A DNA stretch of 64,000 bases, taken from Pseudomonas triticifolii (GTDB lineage Bacteria; Pseudomonadota; Gammaproteobacteria; Pseudomonadales; Pseudomonadaceae). The notes under the pieces are model-generated. The model worked only from the letters and a program-made list of their open reading frames with translations. It made no database searches and was not told the origin of the DNA. The stretch is from contig NZ_JACONV010000001.1 in the NCBI RefSeq assembly GCF_014358015.1, forward strand, positions 124,001 to 188,000, in the 5' to 3' direction. Shown piece by piece: positions 16,487 through 25,993 of this stretch (position 1 is its first letter; every line of letters begins with the position of its first letter). A program made the translations under genes and the position numbers.

Positions 16487-18079
16487 TCAGTAGTGAATTG
16501 AAACACCCGCATTTTTCTTCAACAGGTCGCGGTAGAGCTCTGCGTAGGGCTCGACCGCTTGGTGCCAGTTGAAAGGGGCGGCCATTGCGCGGCAGCGCAT
16601 GGCGTTTAACAGCTCGGGATGAGCGAATACCTGGAGAGCGCGGTTCAGCGCCTCGGTGTAACTTTCAACCGTTGATTCGTCGAACAGAAAACCCGTCACG
16701 CCATCTTCGATGGTGTCTGCCAGACCGCCTGTGTTGCGCGCCACGGGCAAGGAGCCGAAGCGCTGGGCGTACATCTGGCTAAGGCCGCATGGCTCATAGC
16801 GCGATGGCATCAGCAAAAAGTCGCTGCCTGCAAACATGCGGCGGGCATCAGTCTCATTGAAGCCAATGCGCACCCCGATGCGGCCGGGGAAGCGGTTCGC
16901 GAGGGCACGCATAGCGTCCTCCTCTTCCGGCTCCCCGCGTCCGATGATTGCGATCTGGCCGCCGTTGTTGACGATGTGCTCGGCAACGCCAATGGTCAGG
17001 TCCAGACCTTTCTGGTAGACGAGGCGGGAAACCACCGCGAACAGCGGACCTGTCGAGGCGTCGAGACCGAACAGTTCACGAACGTAGTCGGCGTTGATCT
17101 CTTTGCGTGTCCATTCGTTGGGTGCGAAATGGCAAATCAGGTGTTCATCGGTGGCAGCATCCCAACTGGCATCGATGCCATTGGGAATGCCGCTGAGCTG
17201 GCCCTTGTCAGCCTTGCTCTGCAGGAAACCTTCCAGCCCGCAACCAAATTCAGGGGTGGTGATTTCTCTGGCGTAGGTGGCGCTGACCGTAGTGATGTGG
17301 TTCGCGTACGCCATGCCAGCCTTGATGAAGGACAGCTTCCCGTAAAACTCCATCCCTTCGGCCTGCAGCGCTTCATCGGGGATGCCCAGTTCACGGCTCG
17401 AACCCGTGCTGACCGTGCCCTGATAGGCCAGGTTGTGAATGGTGAAAATGCTCGGCGTCGACTGTCCGCGCCACTTCATATAGGCAGGCGCCAAGCCAGC
17501 GGGCCAGTCATGGGCATGAACCAGCTCAGGGCACCATTGGGTCTTGACTGCGCCAGCGGCGAAATCGGCCGCGGCCAGGCCCAGGCGTGCAAAGCGGATA
17601 TGGTTGTCGGACCAATCGCGGCCATGTCTGTCGGCGTAAGGCGTGCCTTCACGCTCGTAGAGTTCGGGGCAGATCAATACGTAAATCACCAGTCCGTCTT
17701 TCATGTCCATGCGACCGATCTTGCAGGCCGGAAGACCGGCGTAGCCGCCCAGATGACTGATGACGTGAATAGGGTTGCCGCTATTGATGACCTGTGGATA
17801 GCCGGGTATCAGCACTCGGACGTCGTGCAGGTGACGCATGGCTCGCGGTAAAGCAGCAGATACATCGCCCAAACCCCCGGTTTTCACCAGGTCAGCCAGC
17901 TCGGAGGTGACAAACAGAACCTTGCGTCTGTTGACCTGAGAAATCGTGGGCTGTGAAGTCGAAGTCGGAAGTTGCAGCAGTGGAACGCTCGTCGTAGCGA
18001 AAACCGGCAGATGAGTCAGCTCGCTGGCCGGCTGGTTAAAACTCTCTCCCTTCTGGGTTTTGACAGCGGCGCTAATCAT
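16487..18079 (-). CDS. glgA: Glycogen (starch) synthase GlgA
   Basis: GT5 glycosyltransferase of about 530 aa that elongates alpha-1,4-glucan from ADP-glucose. The KTGGLGDVSAALP motif, which binds the ADP-glucose, lies near residue 67 after an N-terminal extension of about 50 residues; the GT-B C-terminal half includes GRGEPEEEDAMRAL and RYEPCGLSQMYAQRFG. The ATG at 18079 is chosen because AGGAG stands 7 bases upstream; an earlier start at 18133 lacks this. It is the first gene of the minus-strand operon and probably marks its promoter, in the gene-free stretch to the right. Confidence 0.92.
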   Translation of the reverse strand: MISAAVKTQKGESFNQPASELTHLPVFATTSVPLLQLPTSTSQPTISQVNRRKVLFVTSELADLVKTGGLGDVSAALPRAMRHLHDVRVLIPGYPQVINSGNPIHVISHLGGYAGLPACKIGRMDMKDGLVIYVLICPELYEREGTPYADRHGRDWSDNHIRFARLGLAAADFAAGAVKTQWCPELVHAHDWPAGLAPAYMKWRGQSTPSIFTIHNLAYQGTVSTGSSRELGIPDEALQAEGMEFYGKLSFIKAGMAYANHITTVSATYAREITTPEFGCGLEGFLQSKADKGQLSGIPNGIDASWDAATDEHLICHFAPNEWTRKEINADYVRELFGLDASTGPLFAVVSRLVYQKGLDLTIGVAEHIVNNGGQIAIIGRGEPEEEDAMRALANRFPGRIGVRIGFNETDARRMFAGSDFLLMPSRYEPCGLSQMYAQRFGSLPVARNTGGLADTIEDGVTGFLFDESTVESYTEALNRALQVFAHPELLNAMRCRAMAAPFNWHQAVEPYAELYRDLLKKNAGVSIHY

Positions 18080-18673
18080 CGTTTTCTCCTGTTCAAAACA
18101 GTGTTGGTGCATCACTTGATTTTTATTGGCCATTTCCTATGGCCGGTACCTTCACATGCACTACGCAAGAACAGTACCTACTTGAACTACGCACGGCGAC
18201 ATTGCAGCGTGATGAAGCAAGAGTCTGCAGTCAGCCAACAGCATAGGCGCTCAGTGCAGATGACCTACCCGATTTGGAGAAGTTTCGACTTTTTTAATGC
18301 AAATGTCTGGCATGCGGCTTCGCGCGCTTCCGACAGACAATTCCTAAAGAGTCGCATGCGCTTTTTTAGAGCAGAGTACTACGGTTTTCAGCGGCGATTT
18401 ACCGGTCGTCGGATTGTTCGACAATTAACGGTATTGAGCCGTGCTTTGATCGCTGCGACCGTTTGTCACGATTTTTCGCCCGAATCTGTGCGTGCTGCCT
18501 TTTCCAGGTGCACGCAGTGGCCGATTCACGAGCATCACGCGAAATTTCCTACATCTGTACCGGAACATTTATGAGCGAGGCGAGATAGAATCGGCATCCT
18601 GTGACGCATCGGTGGAGCCTGATATTTCACTGAGCAGCGCGTTGTGAATATTTGAAAGTTGACGAGGATGGAA
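18080..18673. other. Intergenic promoter region between glgA and a GNAT gene
   Basis: About 590 bp between two divergent genes with no credible ORF. It should carry the glgA operon promoter on the minus strand and the acetyltransferase promoter on the plus strand. The short self-complementary CGCATGCG followed by six T at 18353-18367 looks like a weak terminator-like hairpin. No tRNA or known riboswitch was recognised. Confidence 0.4.
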
Positions 18674-19165
18674 ATGGACGCCCCAGAGGTGCTTGTACTT
18701 CAAGCGAGCTACACCAACCCGGTACATGCCGAAGCGATAGGATTCGTTCTGAACGAGTACGCAATGGACGTGATGGGAGGAGGCCGCCCATTGTCGAACG
18801 ATACCCGCCAGCAATTGGCGCTCGAGCTTGCCAAGCGTCCTCATGCGTTCAGCGTTCTGGCGTTCATCGCTGGCGAACCGGTAGGCCTGGTCAATTGCTT
18901 CGAGGCGTTTTCGACCTTCGTATGTCGTCCGCTGGTCAATATCCACGACGTGGCGGTCATCGCCCAGCATCGGGGCAAGGGCATCAGCCAGAAGATGCTG
19001 GCCAAGGTCGAGGAAATCGCCCGTCAGCGCGGGTGCTGCAAATTGACGCTTGAGGTGCTGGAAGGCAACGATGTGGCGCAAAACGCCTACCGGAAACAGG
19101 GGTTTGACAACTACTGCCTTGATCCCGCCATGGGCCGTGCCATGTTTTGGCAGAAGACGTTGTAA
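18674..19165 (+). CDS. GNAT-family N-acetyltransferase
   Basis: Acetyl-CoA dependent acetyltransferase of about 163 aa. Motif A, VAVIAQHRGKGISQKML, carries the pyrophosphate-binding Q/R-x-x-G-x-G/A pattern near residues 96-112, and the C-terminal half has the usual LEVLEGNDVAQNAYRKQGF signature in which the Asn and Tyr contact CoA. The ATG at 18674 has GAGG at a good distance; upstream ATG (18668) and TTG (18659) starts fit less well. It faces away from glgA. The acceptor is unknown. Confidence 0.82.
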   Translation: MDAPEVLVLQASYTNPVHAEAIGFVLNEYAMDVMGGGRPLSNDTRQQLALELAKRPHAFSVLAFIAGEPVGLVNCFEAFSTFVCRPLVNIHDVAVIAQHRGKGISQKMLAKVEEIARQRGCCKLTLEVLEGNDVAQNAYRKQGFDNYCLDPAMGRAMFWQKTL

Positions 19166-19380
19166 GAGGGCGTGATGCTCTGTGGGAATCAATAAGACGA
19201 CCAGGCATGTTGCGAGTTGTGTCTGGTTCGCCGCACTTATATGGCGCAAAATGCGTCGACCGCTGGATCGTCTGTCTGGTCAGGGTATTTGATTGGAGGG
19301 GGTTAAGCGTTGTAGCGGGGGAGGCAAGCCAGCAGATCGGGCTTGCCACGTGACAGTCAGAGCAGTTGACGAAGGGTTCG

Positions 19381-19554
19381 TCAGGCGTGTAGCGCTGAGC
19401 CAGGAGCGCTCAGTTGGGATTGCTGAAGCATGAGGCTCAGATGAGCGACTCGTTTTTGCAGCTGCTCACGTTCTTCCTTCAGCGCACGCAATTCGTCGCG
19501 GCGGATCGTGACATACAGGGTTTGTGGTGCAAGTGCTGGTAGTACAGTGCCCAT
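19381..19554 (-). CDS. Small coiled-coil protein (57 aa)
   Basis: A 57-codon minus-strand gene. It reads MGTVLPALAPQTLYV, then a charged heptad-like stretch RRDELRALKEEREQLQKRV and HLSLMLQQSQL. Support for reality is the GAGG 6-7 bases before the ATG and the coherent amphipathic helix. It may be a short coiled-coil adaptor or regulatory protein; no family is recognised. It lies between the acetyltransferase gene and gnd, on the opposite strand to both. Confidence 0.6.
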   Translation of the reverse strand: MGTVLPALAPQTLYVTIRRDELRALKEEREQLQKRVAHLSLMLQQSQLSAPGSALHA

Positions 19555-19868
19555 TGCTCACCTCGCAAATGGCGGATTCAACCTCAGAAAGGCCCGTGGC
19601 AATGACTATCAATCCCTGAGTGGCCGCTGCTAACCTCTCTATCGGCTCAGATTCTGATTTCTTTTGCGTTAAATTGGAACTTTTTTATTTTTCATTGTCA
19701 CGAACGTTTCCTGAACGCGAAAATGTACATCATTTGATGGCGACGCTGCCGTCATTGTCCCGCAGGGGAACTGACGTTCCGCCTCACTTGACTAACCAGC
19801 ATGCTCACGGACTGTTGATGCGCTGGATGACAGGTGAGGCCCCTTTTTACGAGTTTAGGAGCAACTTC

Positions 19869-20843
19869 ATGCAACTTGGGATTATTGGACTGGGCCGCAT
19901 GGGCGGCAATATCGCACGGCGTTTGATGCTCAATGGTCACACCACAGTGGTGTACGACCGTGACGAAGCGTCACGCGGCGCCCTGGCCAATGAAGGCGCC
20001 ACTGCAGTTGCTGATCTGGCCGAACTGGTCAAAGCGCTGGATGCGCCCCGTGCCGTCTGGGTCATGCTGCCTGCCGGTGCGCCGACCGAAGACACGATTC
20101 AGATGCTGAGTCAGTTGCTCGAACCTGACGATGTGATCATTGATGGCGGCAACACCTTCTACAAGGATGATATTCGTCGCGCGCAAGAACTCACCGACAA
20201 GAGCCTGCACTATGTGGATGTCGGGACTTCTGGCGGCGTCTGGGGCCTGGAGCGTGGTTATTGCATGATGATCGGGGGTGAGAAGGCGATCGTTGAGCGT
20301 CTTGATCCACTGTTCGCCACCCTGGCACCCGGCATCGGCGAAATTCCACGTACCCGGGACCGCAAGTCTGACGACGACCGCGCTGAACACGGCTACATTC
20401 ACGCAGGCCCGGCAGGCTCCGGTCATTTCGTGAAGATGATCCACAATGGCATCGAGTACGGGATGATGCAGGCCTTTGCAGAGGGCTTCGATCTGCTCAA
20501 GCAGAAGAACTCCGAGCACCTGCCGCCCGAGCAGCGCTTTGACCTGAATACTGCTGATATTGCTGAAGTGTGGCGTCGTGGGAGCGTCGTCTCGTCCTGG
20601 CTGCTGGACTTGACTGCCGACGCGCTGGCGAGCGATCCACAGCTGGACGCTTTCTCCGGCTCGGTAGCCGACAGTGGCGAGGGCCGCTGGACCATTGAGG
20701 CTGCCATTGAGCAGGCCGTTCCGGTTCCTGTGTTGTCCAGCGCATTGTTCGCGCGCTTCCGCTCACGTCAGACCAGCTCTTACGCTGACAAAATGCTGTC
20801 TGCCATGCGCTTCGGTTTCGGTGGTCACAAGGAACCCAAGTAA
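19869..20843 (+). CDS. gnd: 6-phosphogluconate dehydrogenase, short form
   Basis: Oxidative decarboxylation of 6-phosphogluconate to ribulose 5-phosphate. From the ATG at 19869 (AGGAG 8 bases upstream) the protein is 324 aa, the short form often NAD-preferring, rather than the 470-aa E. coli type. The Rossmann start [19 protein letters not shown], the [11 protein letters not shown] motif, [19 protein letters not shown] and the catalytic [16 protein letters not shown] are all visible. The stop TAA shares its last base with the zwf ATG (TAATG), so the two are translationally coupled. A GGAAC-TGAC-GTTCC inverted repeat lies at 19767-19780 upstream. Confidence 0.93.
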   Translation: MQLGIIGLGRMGGNIARRLMLNGHTTVVYDRDEASRGALANEGATAVADLAELVKALDAPRAVWVMLPAGAPTEDTIQMLSQLLEPDDVIIDGGNTFYKDDIRRAQELTDKSLHYVDVGTSGGVWGLERGYCMMIGGEKAIVERLDPLFATLAPGIGEIPRTRDRKSDDDRAEHGYIHAGPAGSGHFVKMIHNGIEYGMMQAFAEGFDLLKQKNSEHLPPEQRFDLNTADIAEVWRRGSVVSSWLLDLTADALASDPQLDAFSGSVADSGEGRWTIEAAIEQAVPVPVLSSALFARFRSRQTSSYADKMLSAMRFGFGGHKEPK

Positions 20844-22375
20844 TGGGCCTGTCACGCGGCACATCCGAGCAAAAGCCTGAAGTTGCGCCACCCACCACGC
20901 TGTTCCTGTTCGGCGCGCATGGTGATCTGGTCAAGCGCCTGCTGATGCCAGCGCTCTGCAATCTGGCGCGTGACGGTCTGGTGGATCAGGGATTGCACAT
21001 CGTCGGCGTCGATCACAACGCGATCAGCGACGCCGATTTTGCCAGGAAGCTCGAGAATTTCATTCGTGACGAAGCGGCCGCAAAGGTTGCCGAGTCAGGC
21101 AAGGATCCTCTAGATCCTGGGTTGTGGGGCAAGCTGGCTGAACGGATCAGCTATGTGCAAGGCGACTTTCTCGATGATTCCACCTATCGCGACATCGAGA
21201 ACAAGATCAAAAGCACGGGTTCTGCCAATGCGGTGTTCTACCTCGCCACGGCGCCACGATTCTTCAGCGAGGTAGCGACCCGGCTGGGATTCTCCGGTTT
21301 GTTGAAGGAAACCGAGGGTGCGTTCCGGCGTGTGGTGATCGAGAAACCGTTCGGTTCCGATCTGGCCAGCGCCGTCGAGCTGAACACCTGCCTGCTCAAG
21401 GTCATGAGTGAAAAGCAGATCTATCGCATTGACCATTATCTGGGCAAGGAAACGGTGCAGAACATTCTGGTCAGCCGCTTCTCCAATGGTCTGTTCGAGT
21501 CGTTCTGGAACAATCACTACATCGATCACGTGCAGATCACCGCTGCTGAAACGGTCGGTGTCGAAACCCGGGGCAGTTTTTACGAGAACACCGGGGCGCT
21601 TCGCGACATGGTGCCCAACCACTTGTTCCAGTTGCTGGCGATGGTTGCGATGGAGCCACCAGCGGCTTTTGGTGCAGACGCGGTTCGTGGCGAAAAAGCC
21701 AAAGTGGTAGGCGCTATTCGTCCATGGAGCGAGGAGGAGGCGCTGGCCAATTCGGTGCGCGGCCAGTATTCGGCGGGTGAAACAGGCAATCGCAAGGTCG
21801 CCGGTTATCGCCAGGAAGATCGCGTGGCCGAGGACAGCACCACCGAAACCTACGTGGCCCTCAAAGTCATGGTCGACAATTGGCGCTGGGTGGGTGTGCC
21901 GTTCTACCTGCGTACTGGCAAGCGCATGAGTGCGCGCAGCACCGAGATCGCCATCTGTTTCAAGCCTGCACCTTATGCGCAATTTCGCGACACTGAAGTT
22001 GACCGCCTGAAGCCCAATTACCTGAGAATCCAGATCCAGCCTAACGAAGGCATGTGGTTCGACCTGTTCGCCAAACGTCCCGGGCCGACGCTGGATATGG
22101 AAGACATCGAACTGGGCTTTGCCTACAAGGATTTCTTCGAGATGCAGCCGTCGACGGGTTACGAAACCTTGATCTATGACTGCCTGACCGGCGATCAAAC
22201 GCTGTTCCAGCGTGCTGACAACATCGAAAACGGTTGGCGTGCCGTGCAGCCGTTTCTGGATGCGTGGGCCAAACAACCCGAAGTCACGCTGTATGAAGCC
22301 GGCAAGGACGGCCCGGCGGTTGCAGATGAATTGTTGGCCCGTGATGGTCGTGAATGGCGAGAACTCAATGTCTGA
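20843..22375 (+). CDS. zwf: Glucose-6-phosphate 1-dehydrogenase Zwf
   Basis: Oxidises glucose 6-phosphate to 6-phosphogluconolactone with production of NADPH. The 510-aa protein shows the nucleotide-binding FLFGAHGDLVKRLLMPAL near residue 22 (usually GASGDL), the substrate site EKPFGSDLASA, and the active-site signature RIDHYLGKETVQNI. The typical zwf partner pgl does not follow; an HAD-type phosphatase gene starts 8 bp before its stop instead. Pseudomonads carry several zwf copies; this one is in the gnd-linked context. Confidence 0.93.
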   Translation: MGLSRGTSEQKPEVAPPTTLFLFGAHGDLVKRLLMPALCNLARDGLVDQGLHIVGVDHNAISDADFARKLENFIRDEAAAKVAESGKDPLDPGLWGKLAERISYVQGDFLDDSTYRDIENKIKSTGSANAVFYLATAPRFFSEVATRLGFSGLLKETEGAFRRVVIEKPFGSDLASAVELNTCLLKVMSEKQIYRIDHYLGKETVQNILVSRFSNGLFESFWNNHYIDHVQITAAETVGVETRGSFYENTGALRDMVPNHLFQLLAMVAMEPPAAFGADAVRGEKAKVVGAIRPWSEEEALANSVRGQYSAGETGNRKVAGYRQEDRVAEDSTTETYVALKVMVDNWRWVGVPFYLRTGKRMSARSTEIAICFKPAPYAQFRDTEVDRLKPNYLRIQIQPNEGMWFDLFAKRPGPTLDMEDIELGFAYKDFFEMQPSTGYETLIYDCLTGDQTLFQRADNIENGWRAVQPFLDAWAKQPEVTLYEAGKDGPAVADELLARDGREWRELNV

Positions 22376-23186
22376 ACTGTCTGCTTCCTCTGTGCGCTTC
22401 CTGCTTTCCGATATCGATGGGACACTGCTTCGTCCCGATCACAGCCTGAGTCAGGCCAACATTGATGCCGTTCATGGCCTGCAGAAAGCCGGTGTGCATT
22501 TCACGCTGGCAAGCAGCCGTCCCCCGCGGGCGATGCGTCAGGTGATTGAGGCGCTGAGTGTCGAATTACCAACGGTGTCTTTCAATGGCGGCACGATTAC
22601 CCATCACGATGGGCGCGTGCTGGCAGCGCATCGTATCGATCCGGCTGCAGTGCGCACCTGTCTCGATCTGTTCGCCACGCAAAAGGTTGCCGTATGGGTG
22701 TTTGCCGACGATGAATGGCTGCTGCTCGACCCGCAGGGCGACTACGTGGACCATGAACGTCATGCGCTAGGCTATGAGCCGGTGCTGGTCGACAGCTTTG
22801 AGCCGTACCTGGATCGGGTCGACAAGATCGTGGCGGCGAGCAAGGATTTCGAGCTGCTGAAAGCGCTTGAAAGTCGTCTGGCGCCCACGCTTGAGGGGCG
22901 CGCACTGGCGGCTCGCTCACAGCTGTATTACCTGGACGTGACTGCACTTGAGGCCAACAAGGGCTCGGCGCTTGTCGCGCTCGCCAAGTACCTGAACGTC
23001 GATCTCGCCGAGACGGCGGCAATTGGCGACGGCGGTAATGACGTGGCGATGTTCCACAAGGCAGGCCTGTCGATTGCCATGGGGCAGGGCGAAGCCAGCG
23101 TACGCAGCCAGGCCGATCACGTCACGGGTAGCAATGTCGAGGATGGCGTCGCCACTGCGATCAATCGCTACATCCTGCCTCGTTGA
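22368..23186 (+). CDS. Cof-type HAD-IIB sugar phosphatase
   Basis: Haloacid dehalogenase superfamily phosphatase of about 272 aa. Motif I RFLLSDIDGTLLRPDHS carries the nucleophile Asp and the acid Asp; motif II is TLASSRPPR; motif IV AAIGDGGNDVAMFHKAG binds Mg. The C2 cap and KGSALVALAKYL before motif IV mark the Cof subfamily, which acts on sugar phosphates and similar small substrates. The ATG at 22368 overlaps the zwf stop by 8 bp, so it belongs to the gnd-zwf operon, replacing pgl in that position. Confidence 0.85.
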   Translation: MSELSASSVRFLLSDIDGTLLRPDHSLSQANIDAVHGLQKAGVHFTLASSRPPRAMRQVIEALSVELPTVSFNGGTITHHDGRVLAAHRIDPAAVRTCLDLFATQKVAVWVFADDEWLLLDPQGDYVDHERHALGYEPVLVDSFEPYLDRVDKIVAASKDFELLKALESRLAPTLEGRALAARSQLYYLDVTALEANKGSALVALAKYLNVDLAETAAIGDGGNDVAMFHKAGLSIAMGQGEASVRSQADHVTGSNVEDGVATAINRYILPR

Positions 23187-23261
23187 CGCCGGCGGCGCCT
23201 TGAAGAGGGTCGACGCCGGGCTTCAACTGCGCAACTGGCATTTCGATAGAGAGCATTGGGA

Positions 23262-25082
23262 ATGGCCGCATTGATTGAAGATTACGCGTTGCTGGGTAAC
23301 TGCCAGACCGCTGCGCTCGTCGCGCGGGATGGTTCGCTGGACTGGTTGTGTTTTCCCCGCTTCGATTCGCCCTCATGCTTTTCGGCCTTGCTCGGTGACA
23401 GTAACAATGGCCGCTGGAAAATTGCGCCAGCGGCCGACATCGTATCCATCGAAAGGTGTTACCGCGACGGCACGCTGATTCTTGAAACCGTCTTCGAAAC
23501 CCGTACCGGGCGTGCCATGCTGGTCGATTTCATGCCCATGGGTACTGCCGGGCATGTTGTGCGAATGGTGGTCGGGCTGGTCGGCGATGTTGCTTTCGAG
23601 ATGGACCTGGCTATTCGGTTTGACTACGGCAGCAGCGTGCCTTGGGTCGAGAAGAAAGACCCGCATACGCTGACTGCCGTTGCCGGCCCGGAGATGCTCG
23701 TCCTGCGCAGTCCGGTGCCGTTGCTTGCGCAGGATCATCACACCGCCAGTCGTTTTCAGGTGCGCGAGGGCGAGCGTAAGGTATTCACCCTGGCCTGGCA
23801 GGCATCCTCTGAGCCGATGCAACCGGACATTGATGCGCAGCAGGCGCTTGAAGAATCCGAGCGCTACTGGCGTGAGTTTTCCGGGCGCTGCCCTGATGTC
23901 GGTCCCTGGACGGCCCAGGTCAAACGCTCACTGATTACCCTCAAGGCCATGACCTATGCTCCCACCGGTGGCATTGTCGCGGCGGTCACGACCTCGCTCC
24001 CCGAACAGCTGGGAGGTGAGCGCAATTGGGATTACCGTTACTGTTGGTTGCGCGACGCGACCATGACCCTGCTGGCGTTCATGAATCTTGGGTACTTCGA
24101 GGAAGCCACGGCGTGGCGTGACTGGCTGCTGCGTTCCGTTGCCGGCAATCCGGAACAGATCCAGATCATGTACGGCGTGGGCGGCGAGCGTCGTCTTTCA
24201 GAGTTCGAACTGCCGTGGCTCAATGGCTACGAAGACTCCCGGCCGGTGCGCGTCGGGAATGGCGCTGCGACTCAGGTGCAACTGGATGTTTACGGCGAAG
24301 TGGCCGATGCGATGATTCAGGCGCTGAAGGGTGGCATGCCCAGGCATCCGCGCAGTCTGGCGATCTCCAGGGTGGTCATGCCGTTTCTGGAGAAGGTGTG
24401 GCACCTTCCTGATGCCGGCATTTGGGAGATTCGCTCGCAGCCTCGCCACTTTACGCACTCCAAGGTCATGGCCTGGGTCTCCTTTGACCGCAACGCCATG
24501 CAGATTGCCCAGGCGGCTGAAACGGACGAAGACCGCGCACTGGCGCAGCATTACCGCGAAGTCGCTGATGAAATCCATGCGGACGTCTGTCGCAATGGTT
24601 TCGATCCTCGGCTCAACAGTTTTGTGCAGACCTATGGTTCGGAAGAAGTGGACGCCAGTCTGCTGCAAATCGTCCTGACCGGCTTTCTGCCGCCTGAAGA
24701 CCCGCGCGTCATCGGTACGGTCGCCCAGATCGAGCGCACGCTCATGCGCGACGGTTTGCTGTTGCGTTACAACGCAGAGCGAAGCGTTGATGGCGTTTCA
24801 GGAAGTGAGGGTACGTTTCTGGTTTGCTCTTTCTGGCTGGCCGATGCCTACGTGCTGTTAGGGCGGGCGGAGGAGGCCGCTGCACTGTTCGCCAGGCTTT
24901 GCGATCTGTGCAACGACGTCGGGTTGCTGGCCGAGCAGTACGACCCGCGTGAGGGGCGGATGCTGGGGAATTTTCCTCAGGCGTTCAGCCACATCGGGAT
25001 CATCAATACCGCGCTGAATTTGCATCGGGTTGTGTGTCCGGCTGCTGTCCGTAGCTCGGGTAATATCGATGGCTGCCCGTGA
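23262..25082 (+). CDS. Glycoside hydrolase family 15 (glucoamylase-like)
   Basis: Cytoplasmic GH15 protein of about 606 aa; no signal peptide is seen. The family hydrolyses alpha-glucosidic bonds from non-reducing ends (glucoamylase, glucodextranase) and includes some trehalases. The N-terminal IEDYALLGNCQTAALVARDGSLDWLCFPRFDSPSCF is typical of the beta-sandwich domain; the (alpha/alpha)6 barrel has LGGERNWDYRYCWLRDATMTL and EGTFLVCSFWLADAYVLLGR. It lies 75 bp after the HAD gene and probably shares its transcript. With the glgA-treZ operon nearby, degradation of glucan or trehalose to glucose feeding Zwf is a sensible inference. Confidence 0.85.
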   Translation: MAALIEDYALLGNCQTAALVARDGSLDWLCFPRFDSPSCFSALLGDSNNGRWKIAPAADIVSIERCYRDGTLILETVFETRTGRAMLVDFMPMGTAGHVVRMVVGLVGDVAFEMDLAIRFDYGSSVPWVEKKDPHTLTAVAGPEMLVLRSPVPLLAQDHHTASRFQVREGERKVFTLAWQASSEPMQPDIDAQQALEESERYWREFSGRCPDVGPWTAQVKRSLITLKAMTYAPTGGIVAAVTTSLPEQLGGERNWDYRYCWLRDATMTLLAFMNLGYFEEATAWRDWLLRSVAGNPEQIQIMYGVGGERRLSEFELPWLNGYEDSRPVRVGNGAATQVQLDVYGEVADAMIQALKGGMPRHPRSLAISRVVMPFLEKVWHLPDAGIWEIRSQPRHFTHSKVMAWVSFDRNAMQIAQAAETDEDRALAQHYREVADEIHADVCRNGFDPRLNSFVQTYGSEEVDASLLQIVLTGFLPPEDPRVIGTVAQIERTLMRDGLLLRYNAERSVDGVSGSEGTFLVCSFWLADAYVLLGRAEEAAALFARLCDLCNDVGLLAEQYDPREGRMLGNFPQAFSHIGIINTALNLHRVVCPAAVRSSGNIDGCP

Positions 25083-25092
25083 CTCGCGAGTA

Positions 25093-25770
25093 TCAGCCTG
25101 CCTTGCGAAACGTAAGGTTGATGCGCTGCGGGCCCATGACCGGATGTTCGGCGGGCTTGAGTGGCAGGATCCCGTGAAAGCGCAGGCGGTCCTCGCCTCC
25201 CCAGACGACTACATCGCCGTGAAACAGTGAGATACGTGCGGGTTTGTCACTGCGCAGCAAGCCGCCGAACTGAAAGGTCGCGGGTATCCCGAGCGATACG
25301 GATACCACTGGCCAGCGATGATCCTGTTCGTCCTTGTCCTGATGCAGGGACATTTTCGCGCCGGCAACGTAGCGGTTTATCAGGCAGGCATCCGGTTCGA
25401 AATCTGCAAAGCCTGCGATCGCCGACGCTGTCTGTGCCAATTCGATAAAGACATCGGGCATTTCCGGCCAGGGTTGTCCGGTTCTCGGGTCCCTGTCGCC
25501 GTAGCGATAACCCTGTTGATCGGTAATCCAGCCCAGCTGGCCGCAACTGCTCAGGGCCGCTGACATGATGTGGCCGCCCGGCGTGGTCATGCGCCTGAAC
25601 GGTGCCTTGGACAGGGTGTCGCGCAGGGCAGGTATCAATCGATCCATAAAAGGCAAGGCCAGACCTCTCAGCAACCAGGAATGCGGCCCAATCTGCTCAT
25701 GAGCCGCTGGCTGGGGTGCTTCGTCGGCAAACAGATCGAAGATAGCGTTTGTATCGCCCTTGCGTTGCAT
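25093..25770 (-). CDS. alkB: AlkB-family DNA repair dioxygenase
   Basis: Fe(II)/2-oxoglutarate dioxygenase of about 225 aa that demethylates 1-meA and 3-meC in DNA by oxidation. The iron ligands lie in SLHQDKDE (His and Asp, near 143-145) and RLRFHGI (His, near 199); 2-oxoglutarate is held by the Arg residues of RINLTFRKAG at the C-terminus. NRYVAGAKMSLHQD is the standard family core. The ATG at 25770 is used; a GTG 15 bases upstream is possible. It converges on the GH15 gene with only 10 bp between stops. Confidence 0.92.
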   Translation of the reverse strand: MQRKGDTNAIFDLFADEAPQPAAHEQIGPHSWLLRGLALPFMDRLIPALRDTLSKAPFRRMTTPGGHIMSAALSSCGQLGWITDQQGYRYGDRDPRTGQPWPEMPDVFIELAQTASAIAGFADFEPDACLINRYVAGAKMSLHQDKDEQDHRWPVVSVSLGIPATFQFGGLLRSDKPARISLFHGDVVVWGGEDRLRFHGILPLKPAEHPVMGPQRINLTFRKAG

Positions 25771-25796
25771 TATCGAATCCAACACCTGCTAGTGTC

Positions 25797-25979
25797 TTAG
25801 AGAGCCTTACTGACCTTGACGTCGCTGATCTGATCGTCGCTTTGGCCGTGCATTTTTTCCAGTGCTGCGCGGGCCTCTTCTATCGATGCCGATTGCAGCT
25901 GTGCGAATTCAAAGCGGCGTTCGCCATTGAGCTTGTAGCTGACGGCGTATTTGGTGGTCCTGGCGGGGGAAGTGCTCAT
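25797..25979 (-). CDS. Small uncharacterised protein (60 aa)
   Basis: A 60-aa protein, MSTSPARTTKYAVSY..., with a charged helix around SIEEARAALEKMHG. The ATG is preceded by AGGAG at ideal distance (AAGGAGTCAAC), which strongly supports translation. It lies 14 bp after the DUF1883 gene on the same strand, so the two probably form an operon. No family recognised. Confidence 0.7.
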   Translation of the reverse strand: MSTSPARTTKYAVSYKLNGERRFEFAQLQSASIEEARAALEKMHGQSDDQISDVKVSKAL

Positions 25980-25993
25980 GTTGACTCCTTGTA

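Noticed and set aside
19200..19380. Possible plus-strand gene between the acetyltransferase gene and the 57-aa gene
   Set aside because: The 68-codon frame lacks a ribosome-binding site and has no coherent secondary-structure pattern.
21110..22276. 388-codon minus-strand ORF opposite zwf
   Set aside because: Shadow of zwf, no start context.
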